64,000 nt of DNA from Achatina immaculata (GCA_009760885.1 CM019714.1:443561-507560), one strand, 5' to 3'. Positions 33,776-45,574 are shown, numbered from the stretch's first letter. The notes: a model not told the origin generated them from the sequence alone. A program made the numbers and translations.

Positions 33776-34726
33776 TAGCTATAACCAACAGACAACTTAT
33801 AGAAGTGAAAATGAAATGAAATGTTAATTTGAATTCTTGCGCGCATAAAGGAACCAGTTAAATGAAACTTAAAGTTACATTTTCCCGTCCAAGGCCTTGC
33901 AGAAAGTGGTAGAAAAGTTTCGATTAAGACATCGACTCAAGTAAATGTGAGGCAGTTGCGCTGCGTGCACAAGAAAAAAAATGAGATAATAACGACATGA
34001 AACGAATAGTGATTAAGATTAAACTCGGATTATTTGTTGATGGATAGAAGAATGAATTTATGGGTGAATAGATGAAAGGTTAGATACGTTTGATTGAATG
34101 GATAATGTTATATAGACCTGGGAATAGCAACCAGGAGATTTATTTCTTCTGGAAATTAAATTACAACCACCCACAAATTCAACCAACCAGACAAAGGCAA
34201 AATATGTACTGCCCTGCAGTAACTTATGTAAAAACAATAATAAATCCCCCATTTCACATATTACAGGTGTTACTAAATTTGTTGAGTTTTCAAATTACAT
34301 CATGAACATACCTGTGACCTGGTGCTGTTCAACAGCTTGTTTTTGAAGTGATCTTGTAGAATGGTCGCATTTTCTTATTTTACATCATAGTTTATGTAGA
34401 GAAGAAAGTAATTGTCGAGAGGGAATTTTCACGACGTAATGCTTCCCTTAAACATCCGTTCTAATAACAAGAACGACAGATTATAGCTAGCCTGTACTGT
34501 CGCTGGCATCCTGCAAGTGCTCCACTGGAAGAAGTATGTCTGGCAGCCCAACAGCCTAAATACGTGGTCCTCCCGTTGTTGGAGAGTTTCATTTTCTACC
34601 TGGAGTTTAAATTTGTTAGGAAAACTCCTCAGCTCCATGAAGGAATTGATTTTTATGTTTCTTTATTCATGATAAACACCGTGATGGTCAAGGCAGATAT
34701 GTAATGGATGATATGGTTCATGGGAG

Positions 34727-34730
<4 letters not shown>
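33776..34730. other. Intron 1, nothing recognised
   Basis: No element or exon supported. Confidence 0.4.

Positions 34731-34763
<33 letters not shown>
34731..34763. repeat. (GA)n microsatellite
   Basis: An uninterrupted GA run in intron 1. Confidence 0.9.
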
Positions 34764-34765
<2 letters not shown>

Positions 34766-34849
34766 ATGTGGTGGGATTGCCGAGAAAATGATGGGCCCGG
34801 GATCTCTTTTGCTACTCTACTTACTACATTCATAGAAGCAGACAACCTG

Positions 34850-35085
34850 GTCCGACAATGAGACATCCTAGTCCGTCAACGAGACATCTTCGTCCAACAA
34901 CGAGACATCTTCCTTCGTCCAACAACTAGACATCTTCCTTCGTCCAACAACGAGACATCTTCCTTCGTCCAACATCGAGACATCTTCCTTCGTCTAACAA
35001 CGAGACATCTTCCTTCGTCCAACAACTAGACATCTTCCTTCGTCCAACAACGAGACATCTTCCTTCGTCCAACAACTAGACATCC
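34850..35085. repeat. 25-bp minisatellite, about 9 copies
   Basis: The unit is about 'acatcttccttcgtccaaca' plus 'acgag'. Alternating 'acgagac' and 'actagac' variants. Confidence 0.9.
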
Positions 35086-35239
35086 AGATACTGGCTGTCG
35101 TGAGAGTAACTTAAAATGTACACAGCGTCTAATTGATGAAGATGACGTCTGAGGTAACGACTCATAGCTGACTGCTTGCCTCAGAGCTGGCTAACCATAA
35201 CCAGCTTAAACCATCTTCCACTTATTCGTTTTTGCTCCC

Positions 35240-35445
35240 ATTTGGTAAACGGTACAGGGATCCTATGGTCTCCATGGCGGTGGATTCTGTTAAAGAAGCA
35301 CTGCACTTTTTCCTGTTTATCATCCACTCACGGTCTGCCACAATAGCCACATATCCCACTCCCACGTCGTTACTAAACTGTGCTTCAACGCCTTCACAGC
35401 ATCGCCTGCAAGAACATCGTGCTTGAAGTTCCTGAGAGATAGGAT
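35240..35445 (+). repeat. R1 interspersed repeat copy
   Basis: It shares 'tccatggcggtggattctgt', 'taaagaagcactgcac' and 'tgtgcttcaacgccttcaca' with the copies at 2660 and 52761. Diverged and in intron 1. Confidence 0.55.
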
Positions 35446-35801
35446 AAGAAGAGCAAGGAAGAAGGAACCAAAAACGTCACATTCAGTAGCTCTAAGTCAA
35501 AGATTTTACCAGCGTTTAACCACCTTCATTTGTCGCCAAGAACCTCTCCATCAGAGGCAAAAGAAAACAACAATACTTACCGTCCCTTGGTATTCGGATC
35601 AAAACCAAGAAAAATCACCCAAAACCTGCTACCCAAGACTCTGTTTTCCTCTCACGCTGATAAATTGTTGGAAGATCTTCCACACTTGACCGTTCTCTGG
35701 CAATACAAGATTTACATTTCTTAACTGGTAATGAAGAAATAATACACAAAGAGTTTGTTACACTGAAAAACTTTCACCTGAACTGGTATCACTATCCATA
35801 G

Positions 35802-35933
35802 GTGCTTTCCTGATACCTTATACGCTGAGTCTCATTTTTCTGGGAATTCCAATCTTTGCTTTGGAATGCGCTTTCGGACAGTATGGCGGGAAAGGGCCGC
35901 TGAGCATCTGGTCAGTCAATCCAGCTTTTAAAG
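35802..35933 (+). CDS. SLC6 exon B: TM2
   Basis: Phase 1 in, phase 1 out. It encodes [20 protein letters not shown], then [26 protein letters not shown]2, with the chloride-site Tyr in IPYT and the conserved E-x-x-x-GQ at the helix end. Acceptor ccatag, donor AAAG|gtaagt. It joins exon A in frame through a split Gly codon. Confidence 0.95.
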
Positions 35934-36214
35934 GTAAGTTTAGACCCTGCTTTCTGGCATCTGTACTTTACGTTACCAAGCGTTTGTTTCTAGAATTATG
36001 TAACCGTTTTAGAATATTCTTTTAACACATTTATTCTGTTATTCTGCAATAACCGTCGAAAAAGTCTGTGTGGCGAAATGTTGGTTTTATATATGATTGT
36101 ATTTATTATTTTATCTTTTTCCCCCCTTCTTTATCCCTTATTTCTTCTTCTTTTATATAGTGGTGTTTTATAAAATGTCACTTATTTTTATGACATGACA
36201 TGTGCAGTATGGTT

Positions 36215-36560
36215 TGAGCTACATTTTATTCTTTAGGGAACGTAGTATTACCTAGTGTCGTAATTATACATTTTATTCTTTAGGGAACGTAGTATTACCT
36301 AGTGTCGGTTTTGTACATTTTATTCTTTAGGGAACGTAGTATTACCTAGTGTCGTAATTATACATTTTATTCTTTAGGGAACGTAGCATCACCTAGTGTC
36401 GGTTTTGTACATTTTATTCTTTAGGGAACGTAGTATCACCTAGTGTCGTAATTATACATTTTATTCTTTAGGGAACGTAGTATCACCTAGTGTCGTAATT
36501 ATACATTTTATTCTTTAGGGAACGTAGCATCACCTAGTGTCGGTTTTATACATTTTTTTA
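36215..36560. repeat. 47-bp minisatellite, about 7 copies
   Basis: The unit is about 'acattttattctttagggaa' plus 'cgtagtatcacctagtgtcg' plus 'taattat', in intron 2. Each copy contains 'ttttattctttag|g', which looks like a 3' splice site. Alternation of 'taattat' and 'gttttgt' variants. Confidence 0.9.
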
Positions 36561-36999
36561 CTTTTTAAATAAAACGAGATGTCACTTGCTGCTATAGAAA
36601 ATGTATTTCGTTGTAGATTACCAGTAAAGATTTTTACAGTTCTAAATAAATATACTGCCATATATCATATTTAAAATCCCCTCTTTCTTATCGTATAAGT
36701 GTGGAAAGAAACACGACAGATACAGATAAAGAGATGGAGCGAGTGAGTGAGGAGTGAGAGAAACTTACACAGAGAAAGAGAGAGCACGAATGTGAAGAAA
36801 ATTAATATTAACAAAAAGCAAGAGAAAAAGAAAGAAATAAGGAAAGAAAAGCATTGAGAAACAGCTATTTAACCAAAAACGAGGAAGTGATTGAAAATTG
36901 CCTATAATCTTTCCTTTTTATAATCCTTCGGTGGTTCAGTTTTTTCTCCTTAGATTTAACTTTGACTTTCGTCTTTGAACTGAGAGTTGTAGGAAAACA
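36561..36999. other. Intron 2, nothing recognised
   Basis: A-rich, with AGAGAAAG runs near 36730-36850. Confidence 0.5.
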
Positions 37000-37265
37000 T
37001 TTGATGCAATGGTAAAGCGTGTGGACCGTCCACGTGGTTACCGGGGCCCAGATCTGGGGAGAAAAGAGTAAGACCACTGCCACCTTCCACGTACGTCGTA
37101 AGAGGCGACTATGGAGGTTGGGGGATAGGGCAACAACCTGTTCCCTGTTAAAAAAAACTCGAGCTTTACAGAAACACAGAGAAAAAAACATGGAAACTTC
37201 GTCTTGAAGGGAGGGAGTCTAACAGAAGGCATGACGCTGTGCAGTCAAAGCCGAAAGGAAACTAG
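37000..37265 (+). repeat. Unassigned interspersed repeat
   Basis: A GC-richer block in an AT-rich intron ('gtaagaggcgactatggagg', 'ggggatagggcaacaacctg') ending in A-rich sequence. It has the look of a mobile-element body, but no second copy was found here. Confidence 0.3.
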
Positions 37266-37309
37266 AGAACCGACATTTCAAATGAGTACCAGGGCTCTTT
37301 TATGATATT

Positions 37310-37430
37310 GCTCAGAGACATGGGATACACATGGAAGAAAGCAGAGAATAATTCCAAGAACAGGGTTGATTGGAAAGCTTTTTTCCGCGGCCTATGCTCT
37401 CAAGGGTGTGAAAGAGAAGATGATTCTTCT
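37310..37430 (+). mobile_element. LINE 3' scrap
   Basis: 'tgctcagagacatgggatac', 'gcagagaataattccaagaa' and 'ctatgctctcaagggtgtga' match the 3' end of the element at 1785-2135. A short GATGATTC end follows. Confidence 0.65.
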
Positions 37431-37577
37431 TCTTCTGCATTAGAGGTTGTTGGTCACTTCAAATCCTGATCCCTGTCGACATGGCAAAGTCCGCAGTCGT
37501 CTCCAGATCCTGATAGGAGCCCCAAAGCTTTTGCCCCAAGTTTGTGTCCTCTGACCATGTCTCACGCCTCAGGTCAG

Positions 37578-37578
37578 C

Positions 37579-37612
<34 letters not shown>
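37578..37612. repeat. (GAT)n microsatellite
   Basis: Uninterrupted ATG/GAT triplets at the end of an unassigned block (37440-37577) in intron 2. Probably another element tail. Confidence 0.9.
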
Positions 37613-37613
<1 letters not shown>

Positions 37614-37803
37614 AGCGTGTGCGCGGAGAACAAATGTTTAAGAGTCAGCCTATCAAGCGTATTTTTTTCTGCTAATTGAAGCTTGTACTGATTTAAAAAA
37701 AAGAAACTCAAGTTCTTTTCTCTTTTTTTTTTGGAAGTGTTACGTCTTATTACTTTGTATTATTATTATTATTATTATTATTATATTGATTTATCGTGTC
37801 CAG

Positions 37804-38019
37804 GAGTAGGAATAGCCTTGATGACTGCAGCCGGTATTGTATACATCTACTACAACATTGTGATTGCCTGGGGTCTAAGGTTCTTGGTGGCTTCCTTCAC
37901 GTCCCATCTCCCGTGGACCGACTGCATTGATTGTTCCTGCTTGCTGTACGGTGCTCAGAATGTCTCCGAAGAGATGCTGGAGACCTTGGAGGTCAACAAC
38001 TCCCTGGGCATATTATGCC
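37804..38019 (+). CDS. SLC6 exon C: TM3 and start of the large outer loop
   Basis: 72 codons, phase 1 in and out. TM3 reads GIVYIYYNIVIAWGLRFLVA, with the conserved YYN..AW motif. LPWTDC follows, starting extracellular loop 2. The Cys residues after LPW (C-x-x-C-x-C) include the family's loop disulfide pair. NVS and NNS are potential N-glycosylation sites. Acceptor gtccag, donor TGCC|gtaagt. Confidence 0.95.
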
Positions 38020-38044
38020 GTAAGTACTTCTCTGAAGCGGTTGT

Positions 38045-38098
38045 GATGATGATGATGATGATGATGATGATAGTGATGACGATGATGCTGATGACGCT
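38045..38098. repeat. (GAT)n microsatellite near donor
   Basis: ATG/GAT triplets starting 25 bp inside intron 3, with a few GAC/GTG variants. Confidence 0.85.
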
Positions 38099-38099
38099 G

Positions 38100-38350
38100 T
38101 AGACATTTGGCATTTTGTAGAAGTGAGGTAGTCTACAAACATATGCTTCACGAATTCTACAAAACATATACCTGATGTATTCTTCAAAACATGAACTTGA
38201 TATAGTAGATTTGATCTGCTAAATATAGATCTGATGTAATGTACAAAATATTAAGCTGATATATTCCATTACACGTAGATTTGATTTATTCTTTGAAACG
38301 TGAACTTGATGTAGTCTACAAAACACAGCTTGATGCATTTAACATAACAC
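38100..38350. repeat. Old degenerate minisatellite, part 1
   Basis: Loosely repeated 'ttgatgtattctacaaaaca' units of about 30 bp. The same decayed motif continues at 39355-39660, so the stretch between (38351-39354) was probably inserted later. Confidence 0.55.
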
Positions 38351-38989
38351 AATCCTGTTGTAATATATTATTTTTAATGATTATTATATTACAATGAAAG
38401 AAAAGGGTAATGTGTATATAACATGTTTTACTGTATATGCTATTTTAGGAAATTAAACATATATTTATTCATAGCTGAAGACTTTCAACAAGTGGCATGA
38501 GCATAATGTCTTCTGCCTACCATGACATCCATGGAAAATGTTTACTGTGAGAAAAAAGTCAAACTTTTAAAATTATTCAGTTCGTAAATATTTCTTGCAA
38601 ATTATTTATACTGTTATACAGAAGTTTTGGCCGTGCTCGCTGTCTGAAGACAATAGGCTGAAAATATTTGCTTAGAGACACTTTTAATAGTAAAACACGG
38701 CATCTTTCTGCTCCGGTATGTTTCCGTGTCCAGAGCATTCATGCTTTACCATCTGATGAGAACACTGGTTGTACAGGTGGTTCTCACTTTCCCACGGGGT
38801 TCTATACCGACAACCCGGTCGTGAAGCGAACTCAATGGAGGTGAATATAACTTCACTGTGAATAGACAGACATGTTTTCAAACATAAAAAAACCTTATAA
38901 TGTGTACATAGACTATAAAATAGATAGTTTTGCATTAAACAGAACTACTGCATATATTCTAATAAGATGCAAACGGACGTGGCATATAC

Positions 38990-39185
38990 TACGAATGTGA
39001 AAAACAAGAAAGTCCTATAGCGCCTTGACTAGGACACCTCAAGGGAAAAGAGAGGCAGGCCTTTGGGGACATGGAGACGCACAATACAGGAAGAAGTAAA
39101 GAAAGCAGGGAAGAGATAGCTTGAGGTATCCCATCTTGCTCAGGACAAGACTGGCTAGAGAAACTTTGTTAATGCTTTATGCTCC
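38990..39185 (+). mobile_element. LINE 3' fragment
   Basis: Encodes KRKRGRPLGTWRRTIQEE-type sequence and an SHLAQDRTGWRNFVNALC-type end. Same family as 58860-59130. In intron 3. Confidence 0.6.
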
Positions 39186-39354
39186 ACTGGGAGTACAGAG
39201 AACTGATGGTTATGACATATTCTAATAATTATTGTAGATTTAAAATAAGAATTTAGTGAAGCACTGGTCTGAGAAATGAATCGTCGTAAAAAGTTGCCTT
39301 GAAAAGAGAGGACTATCTGTAATCTTAACCTAGACTTCATGCTTTCTAAAAAAC

Positions 39355-39660
39355 ATAGATTTAGTGTAGTATACAAAATATATACTTGTGTATTCTACAA
39401 AATATTGCTTTGTGTATTGAACAAGCCAGAGACTAGAATATTCTGCAAAACATTGACTGCAGTGACTACCTGTTTCTACAAATCTTTGACTTGATGTATT
39501 CTAAAAAAGTACAGATTTGATGTATTCTTTAATAAATAGACTTTGCGCAGTGTACACAACAATGTACTATACAAACATACGTACTTGATATTGTATACAA
39601 ATATAGACTTTCTATAATGACAGGCTATTAGTTTATCTATAAACATAGACTTGCTACACT
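39355..39660. repeat. Old degenerate minisatellite, part 2
   Basis: Decayed units of the same motif as 38100-38350. Confidence 0.55.
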
Positions 39661-39719
39661 TATGTACAAGAAGCCAACTTCAATAAAGTATCTACCTTTC
39701 TACCTTCTCTTCACTGTAG

Positions 39720-39768
39720 CGGACCTTACACCAAATACAACAGTTTCCAAGAGTGAGGTCTATTTCAC
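39720..39768 (+). CDS. SLC6 exon D: 49-bp microexon in outer loop 2
   Basis: Phase 1 in, phase 2 out. It encodes P-DLTPNTTVSKSEVYF-T with one N-glycosylation sequon (NTT). Acceptor cactgtag, donor TTCAC|gtaagt. Both borders keep the frame between exons C and E, which is the main support for so short an exon. The 7.4-kb intron that follows is the largest complete one. Confidence 0.88.
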
Positions 39769-40205
39769 GTAAGTAAAGCACTATAAAGGAGAACCATGTA
39801 TATCTCTCTAAGATTAGCGCCTACATTCATCTATATTTATAATGTATCGCTTAACTTACAAAACAACATTTATGACGCATAAGCAGCTTTTGAAGAAACA
39901 TCGTCACCGCCATGTTTTAGCGGGAAATGTCTATTTTTAGCTTAAATTTATAAACTTTCATTTAAAGAACAAGACCACGTGGCTGTCATTATTATTTTAG
40001 TTTAATTGTTTGTAAAGATTTATCTGAACTGCTCACGGCGTTTTAAGAAGTATTTAATGGTCCATGTTGTCCGGAATTCTGATTTGACAAAGTCTGTTGT
40101 TAGTTGTCTGTGATATTTGGTGGGATTAATTAATCTGAGAGGCTTTTCTCACGGCTCTACTTTTTTGTCACAATAACCTGTGTTCTTCTTCTTCTTCTTC
40201 TTCTT

Positions 40206-40640
40206 CATGTGAAAGCTGGAAAACAACTAAAGAAATAGACAACAAATTAGACTCTTTTGAAAACAAATGCCTAAGGAAATAATCGGCATCAAGTGGAACG
40301 AATTCAAGAACAATGCAGAGATAAGACAGATGACTGAACAGTAACCAGTCAATGGGTGATCAGAAAAAATGAGACAGAAATATGTTAGTAACGTGATAAG
40401 AAGAAACAATCAGAGAATCTCACAACAAGCTATCAAGTAGAACACAACAGGCAGAATAAAAAGAGGCAGTGTACCTGATGAAACTCTAAAGAGAGCACTG
40501 TTAAGAGAGGCCAAATAATAAGCATAAAATAACTTGATGAGGTTGAAAAGCTCGCCGAAAACAATAAAAATTGGCGAACTATCTTGCTAGCCCTGTGTGA
40601 CGTTTAATGGCACGGGAAGGATATAATAATATAATATACG
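40206..40640 (+). mobile_element. RTE-like LINE 3' end
   Basis: Begins after a TTC run with codons for ESWKTTKEIDNKLDSFENKC and ends with 'gacgtttaatggcacgggaa' plus ATATAAT repeats. Multiple frame breaks. Intron 4. Confidence 0.75.
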
Positions 40641-40769
40641 AAATATAGGATCAGTATCGGTACATATTGGTACGCAAATGAAATACAGTCAATTATATGG
40701 AAATATAGGTTCATATACGAAATATAGGATGAGTATACGGAAATGTAGGTTCATATAAGAAATATATAT

Positions 40770-41015
40770 ATGCTGAGAAGAAACAACCACAAAATCCCAA
40801 AACAAGCTATCAAGTGGAACGCAAAAGGCCGAAGTAAAAGAGGTCGACCATGTGGAACTCTAAAGAGGGCATTGTTAAGATAAGTCAGTTCAGTGGGGAT
40901 ATTATCCTTTGATGAAGTTGAAAGACTCGCCCTAAAACAGGAAATCTTGGCAAGCTACCATGCGAGCATTATGTGACGTTTAGCGACACGGAAAGGATGT
41001 AAGATGTAATATAAG
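40770..41015 (+). mobile_element. RTE-like LINE 3' end
   Basis: Starts at 'gagaagaaacaaccacaaaa', matching 42127 onward in the neighbouring copy. It ends with 'cgacacggaaaggatgtaag'. Confidence 0.7.
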
Positions 41016-41233
41016 AAATAAATGGTTAGTATATGTACATATACAAAAAGGCAACTTTAGTGACTGTAACAACTGGAGAGGAGTAATCTTATTATCAGTT
41101 GTGTCAAAAGTATTTTGCAAGGTCATTTTGAATATACTTAAAGATATAGTGGATACTGCAATGAGAGAAGAACAAGCAGGATTTAGAAAAGGGGGAAGCT
41201 GTCTCGACCAGATCTTTACTCTCAGAATAATGC

Positions 41234-41518
41234 TTGAAGCAGAAACAATTAATACTGAACTTCATAGATTTTAAAAAGGCATTTGATAGCATACACAGAG
41301 ATTCATTATGGAGAATTTTATGTCTATATGGAATACCATCTAAAATTGACAACATCGTTAAGGACTTATATAATGGATATGTTTGTGCAGTCAAGACAGA
41401 AGAAGGGATGAGTGAATGGTTCCAGACTGAAACAGGCGTGAAACAAGGATGTATACTGTCTCCTTTACTTTTTGGGATTACAATAGACTTCATAATGAAA
41501 AAAATGCTGCACAGGTAA
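41234..41518 (+). pseudogene. RTE-like RT core fragment
   Basis: 94-residue frame: FIDFKKAFDSIHRDSL (motif A), YNGYVCAVKTEEGMSEWF, then TGVKQGCILSPLLFGI (motif B). The FADD box follows in another frame. Confidence 0.8.
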
Positions 41519-41684
41519 CACAGGTATTGACTGGTACATGGGACCCAACTAGACGATCTTGATTTTGCTGATGACATAACTCTTATCAGTAATAATGTGA
41601 ATTCCATGCAAGAAAAAAACAGATAGCCTGTCTTCACTGGCTAGTAAAATAGGACTTGAAATTAACAAGGACAAAACAAAAATA

Positions 41685-42086
41685 ATGAAAATTCCTCTCA
41701 ATCAAAATGGAAAAATACACATAGAAGGGACAGATATTGAAGAAGTCAATCAATTTGCATACCTTGGCAGCTACATAGACCAGGCTGGTGACACTAGAAA
41801 GGAAGTTAGGATAAGAATTGCAAAAGCAGCATCAATCTTCAAGAATCTTGAGAACATATGGAATTTAAAAGTTATAAGCACAATAACCAAGTTAAGACTA
41901 TTCAATTCAAATGTAATATTCACCCTCATTTATGCATGCGAAAGCTGGAAAACAACTAAAGAAATAGAAAAGAAATTAGACTCTTTTGAAAACAAATGCC
42001 TAAGAAAAATACTCGGCATCAAGTGGAACGAATTCAAGAACAATGCAGAGATAAGACAGATGACTGAACAACAACCAGTCTCATGA
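41685..42086 (+). pseudogene. RTE-like post-RT region fragment
   Basis: 133-residue frame with INQ-type VNQFAYLGSYIDQAGDTRKE, then IYACESWKTTKEIEKKLDSF and NKCLRKILGIKWNEF. Confidence 0.8.
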
Positions 42087-42784
42087 GTGATCAGGAAAAG
42101 GAGATGGACATATGTTGGTCACTTGATGAGAAGAAATGATCAGAGAATCCCAAAACAAGCTATCAAGTAGAACACAACAGGCAGAAGGAAACGAGGCAGA
42201 CCGTGTGAAACTCTGAAGAGGACATTGTTAAGAGATGCCAAATTAACAGGCATAAAATCCTTTGATGAGATTGAAAGAATCGCCGAATACAGGAAAAATT
42301 GGCGAACTACTTTGCGAGCCCTATGTGACGTTTAACAGCACGGGAAGGATATAAGATATAAGATAAGATATGTACATATTGGTTAATATATGAAAAATAA
42401 GGTCAGTATATGTTCATATAGGTTTATATATGAAATATATGGTCTGTGCATGTACATATAAGTTCATATATTACATGTTGGGTCACTGTATACGCTCATA
42501 AGTTCATATATAAAATATAGGGTCAGTACATGTACATACATCTTCATTTTTGAAATATATGATCAGTATGCATATACGAAATAACGTGTGACAAACAAAA
42601 AAAAAAAAGAAAAAAGGATTAATAGAACGACAAGATAACTTATTTTTATTTGCACGATCGAGTTCAAGCGATCGTGTATCATGACTTGCTGTCAACGTCG
42701 ATTACGAATAACTCAAGATTGGCCAGTCATTGGTGAATGTCATGACACCAGCTTGTAACAGCTCTCGGCTTTATAGCAACCTCC

Positions 42785-42950
42785 CTATGTGTCCGTGGGG
42801 TCGACATATGCTGTACTACAATCTGGAGAGCTGTGGGGTCGACAGATGCTGTACTACAATCTGGAGAGCTGTGGGGTCGACACATGCTGTACTACAATCT
42901 GGAGAGCTGTGGGGTCGACACATGTTGTACTACAATCTGGAGAGCTGTGG
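42785..42950. repeat. 39-bp minisatellite, 4 copies
   Basis: The unit is about 'ggggtcgacacatgctgtac' plus 'tacaatctggagagctgtg'. Each copy has a GTCGAC (SalI) site. The three overlapping ORFs here are artefacts of the 13-codon unit. Confidence 0.9.
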
Positions 42951-43169
42951 CGCAATTGGTGGAATTGTCTGCTTTTCAAAAGATAGAGTTTAACATTCAA
43001 CATAGAAATCTGTTAAAAGAGATAAATATAAACAAATGAAAAAAATGAGATGATAAAATAATGATAAGCTGGTAATAAAATAAATAATATATGACATGGT
43101 GAGCCGTTGTATGTGCCGATAAGTTCATATATGACCTATAGCGTCAGTATATGTACATACATGCAGTAT

Positions 43170-43790
43170 AAAATTAAATAGCATTATTCTAAAGTAGGTG
43201 CAGCAATTCAAATACCTTGGAGCAGTAATAACTTCAGATGGGAAATGCAGAACAGAAATTAGAAACAGAATAGGCCAAGCAAAGACTGCATTTCAGAGAA
43301 TGAGAAACATATTAACCAACACATCCTAATCAATGAATGTTAGAAAACGAGTCCTAAAATGCTATATTGAACCTATCTTGTTGTATGGAAGTAAATCATG
43401 GACAATAGGCAAGTCTGCACAAAAATCATTGGAAGCAGCAGAAATGTGGTTTATTAGAAGAATGTTGCGAATCCCCTGGACAGCAAAAATAACTAATGAG
43501 GAATGTATGAGAAGAGCTGGAGAGACAAAAAAATATTGTCATAAAAATAAGAGAGAAACAATGTAATTTCATGTGACATGCAGTGAAACATGCAATGAAA
43601 TATTATAGCAACAGAAAAATGGAGGGAAGAAGAGTCAGGGGAATACCAAGAGAAATTATACTGGAAAGTCTGACGGGATGGTGTGAGAGGAGATCACCAA
43701 GTGAGCTAATGGCATGAAGGATCGTGTACTCTGGAGAAGCATAGCAGCCAAAGTCAGTCTGCTAGGCACGTGATGATGATAAAGATGATA
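43170..43790 (+). mobile_element. LINE, post-RT part to 3' end
   Basis: Encodes QFKYLGAVITSDGKCRTEIR, RIGQAKTAFQRMRNILTN and RVLKCYIEPILLYGSKSWTI, then the basic tail shared with 499-649. It ends in GATGATGAT. A frame break lies near 43330. Intron 4. Confidence 0.75.
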
Positions 43791-43930
43791 CGAACATACA
43801 TCTGTATTTTTTAAATATATGATCAGTAAGCATACACGAAGTAAAGTGTTAGTATACATACATATTTTTGTACATGAAACATGTGGTCAGTATACTTACA
43901 AATCAGGGACAGCAAAAAAGTATTAATATA

Positions 43931-43965
43931 TATGGATTCACTTTACTACTTTTAGTGAATCCATA
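43931..43965. repeat. Perfect inverted repeat, 12-bp arms
   Basis: tatggattcact and agtgaatccata around an 11-nt loop. The significance is unknown. It might be the end of a small palindromic element. Confidence 0.8.
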
Positions 43966-44034
43966 ATTTTACTAATTACCCGCCATAAAAGCAAAAGTAG
44001 GAAATATAAAATAACGAGGCTGGCGTACATTAAC

Positions 44035-44130
44035 GTGATAGATCACGATAGTAATAGATCACAATAAAGTGATAGAACACAGTACAAATTTAGAGCGATA
44101 AAGTGATAGATCACGGTGAAGGGATAGATG
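44035..44130. repeat. 18-bp minisatellite, part 1
   Basis: Units like 'aaagtgatagatcacggt'. The same motif resumes at 45575-45665 and 45855-46060. Confidence 0.75.
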
Positions 44131-45574
44131 TGAAGAGGGCCGACCTCAGTGTTTAAACGCGGGGGCCGGTTTCAACATTTAAGTTTGTAGTCATTTTTTC
44201 GCATTTTCTCGGGGACTGGGCGTGACCACTCACGTGAATGTGCGGTAGGTTAAGAGTGGAATGTGTCGATTTTTTTCAGTCTTGTGTGTCACGTTGTGGC
44301 GGCAGCATGGGGTGATCGTGCCCTGGCGTGTGTCTGATGTATTCGTGCTTCAGTTATCACATGTTTCATTATGTCTGGTGAATGGAATGCCTTGATCTCA
44401 GATTGCTGATCGGCAGGCGTTATTTGTAGTAATGTATATTTCTTGTATGTTTTCGTATGTCACCTTGCTCACGACCGAGACGCCTACAGGAGTGCCGCTA
44501 GGGAGGCAAATTTCCGCAAGGGACATGCAAATGAATGAATGAATTTTGTATGCCAGACGTGGAGTGTTCTGTAATACGTGGTGAACAGAGCTTAGTGTAA
44601 GTGTTTTAAATCTAAGATGGAGTTAGTGGAAATGGTAGGGGAATGTTACACTTTTATGATTTTTATGATTTATCAATTATGAATCGTTGATGCACATTTC
44701 ATATGTAATTGTGCGATGCATTCATTTGATCTCATGTATTATTATTTGCTTCATGTTAAATGTTATATGTTGATGCAGTTCAATGCACTGCGTTATTAAG
44801 TGTTTTCTTGTGTATGCGGTGACGTGAATTTTGTGAGCTTAAGTAAATAGTGCTAAGACTTTTGGAATATATAGAAGCTGTAACTGAGAAAATTGTAAGA
44901 AGAAGCCACTACCACAGGATTGAAATAAGGACTTAGAAGTTGTGACTTCAAGAGGTATTAGAAGATGAGCCTCACTAAGTGCCGCCTTGTTATATTTTAT
45001 GTGCATTCTATTAGTTATGTTATAATTGAGTAATTCGTACAACTTATACGTTGCTGTGGAAGAGATTGTACTGTTGTCGCATTGTTATATGGTGTAATCC
45101 AAGGTGACGTCTTGTGAAGTTAATAAATCTTTGAAACTTTTTCCTTGATACCAAAATGTCTGATTTTCGGAGTGATCATTACTTGTTGGTGGAGACAGAG
45201 AGAGAGAGAGAGAGAGAGAGTGGGAGTAAAACTGATGATTAAATTCCTTAACATCTGAGCTGGGGGACCTTGCTGGACGACGACTGGAAGAGGGAGAACC
45301 TGGGCTAGAAGATCGTCCGGTGGGTACCGCTACCCGGGGTGTTCCAGGCACAGCTGTCATCTTTGGGCGCCGATACCCGGTAGAGAAAGGCTAGCTAAGC
45401 CAGAGTACCAGAGACGCACCGTGGACGACGGAAGTATTAGAAGATCACGGAGATGAAGAAGAGTCATTTAGCAGATTAAAAGAAAGCTTAGCTAGTGACA
45501 TAAGCTGATGTACAACAAGATGATATAATGATGTAATAAACATGCAACTAATAAAATAATTAAGTAAATTTACG
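44131..45574. other. Unassigned insertion-like block in intron 4
   Basis: It separates two parts of one 18-bp array and has different composition, including a GC-rich stretch at 45240-45420. A LINE tail scrap at 44470-44545 and a GA run at 45197-45220 lie inside. An aataaa at 45122 precedes 'ttggtggagaca', loosely like an LTR end and primer site. No ORF with a protease or integrase motif was seen. Confidence 0.3.
44470..44545 (+). mobile_element. LINE 3' scrap
   Basis: 'gcctacaggagtgccgctag', 'ggaggcaaatttccgcaagg' and an AATGAATGAA tail match the terminus at 59990-60060. Confidence 0.6.

Larger units (their letters stand above)
41040..42365 (+). mobile_element. RTE-like LINE, RT to 3' end
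   Basis: Contains NNWRGVILLSVVSKVFCKV, EEQAGFRKGGSCLDQIFTL, LNFIDFKKAFDSIHRDSLWR, KQGCILSPLLFG, LDFADDITLIS and the post-RT region, spread over several frames. The tail is 'ggatataagatataagataag'. It is the best-preserved plus-strand copy of this family. Intron 4. Confidence 0.8.
40640..43910. repeat. Dispersed old 39-bp minisatellite
   Basis: Decayed units like 'ggtcagtatatgtacatata' plus 'ggttcatatatgaaatata' occur at 40640-40765, 42365-42560, 43085-43165 and 43790-43905. LINE copies and a younger array lie between them. It reads as one ancient intronic array broken up by later insertions. Confidence 0.6.

Noticed and set aside
36215..36560. 'tttattctttag' copies as alternative 3' splice sites for exon C
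   Set aside because: They are in intron 2 with no coding sequence after them. Exon C has its own acceptor at 37801-37803.
37731..38102. 123-residue ORF as a separate gene
   Set aside because: It is exon C with flanking microsatellite translation (poly-Tyr before, poly-Met after).
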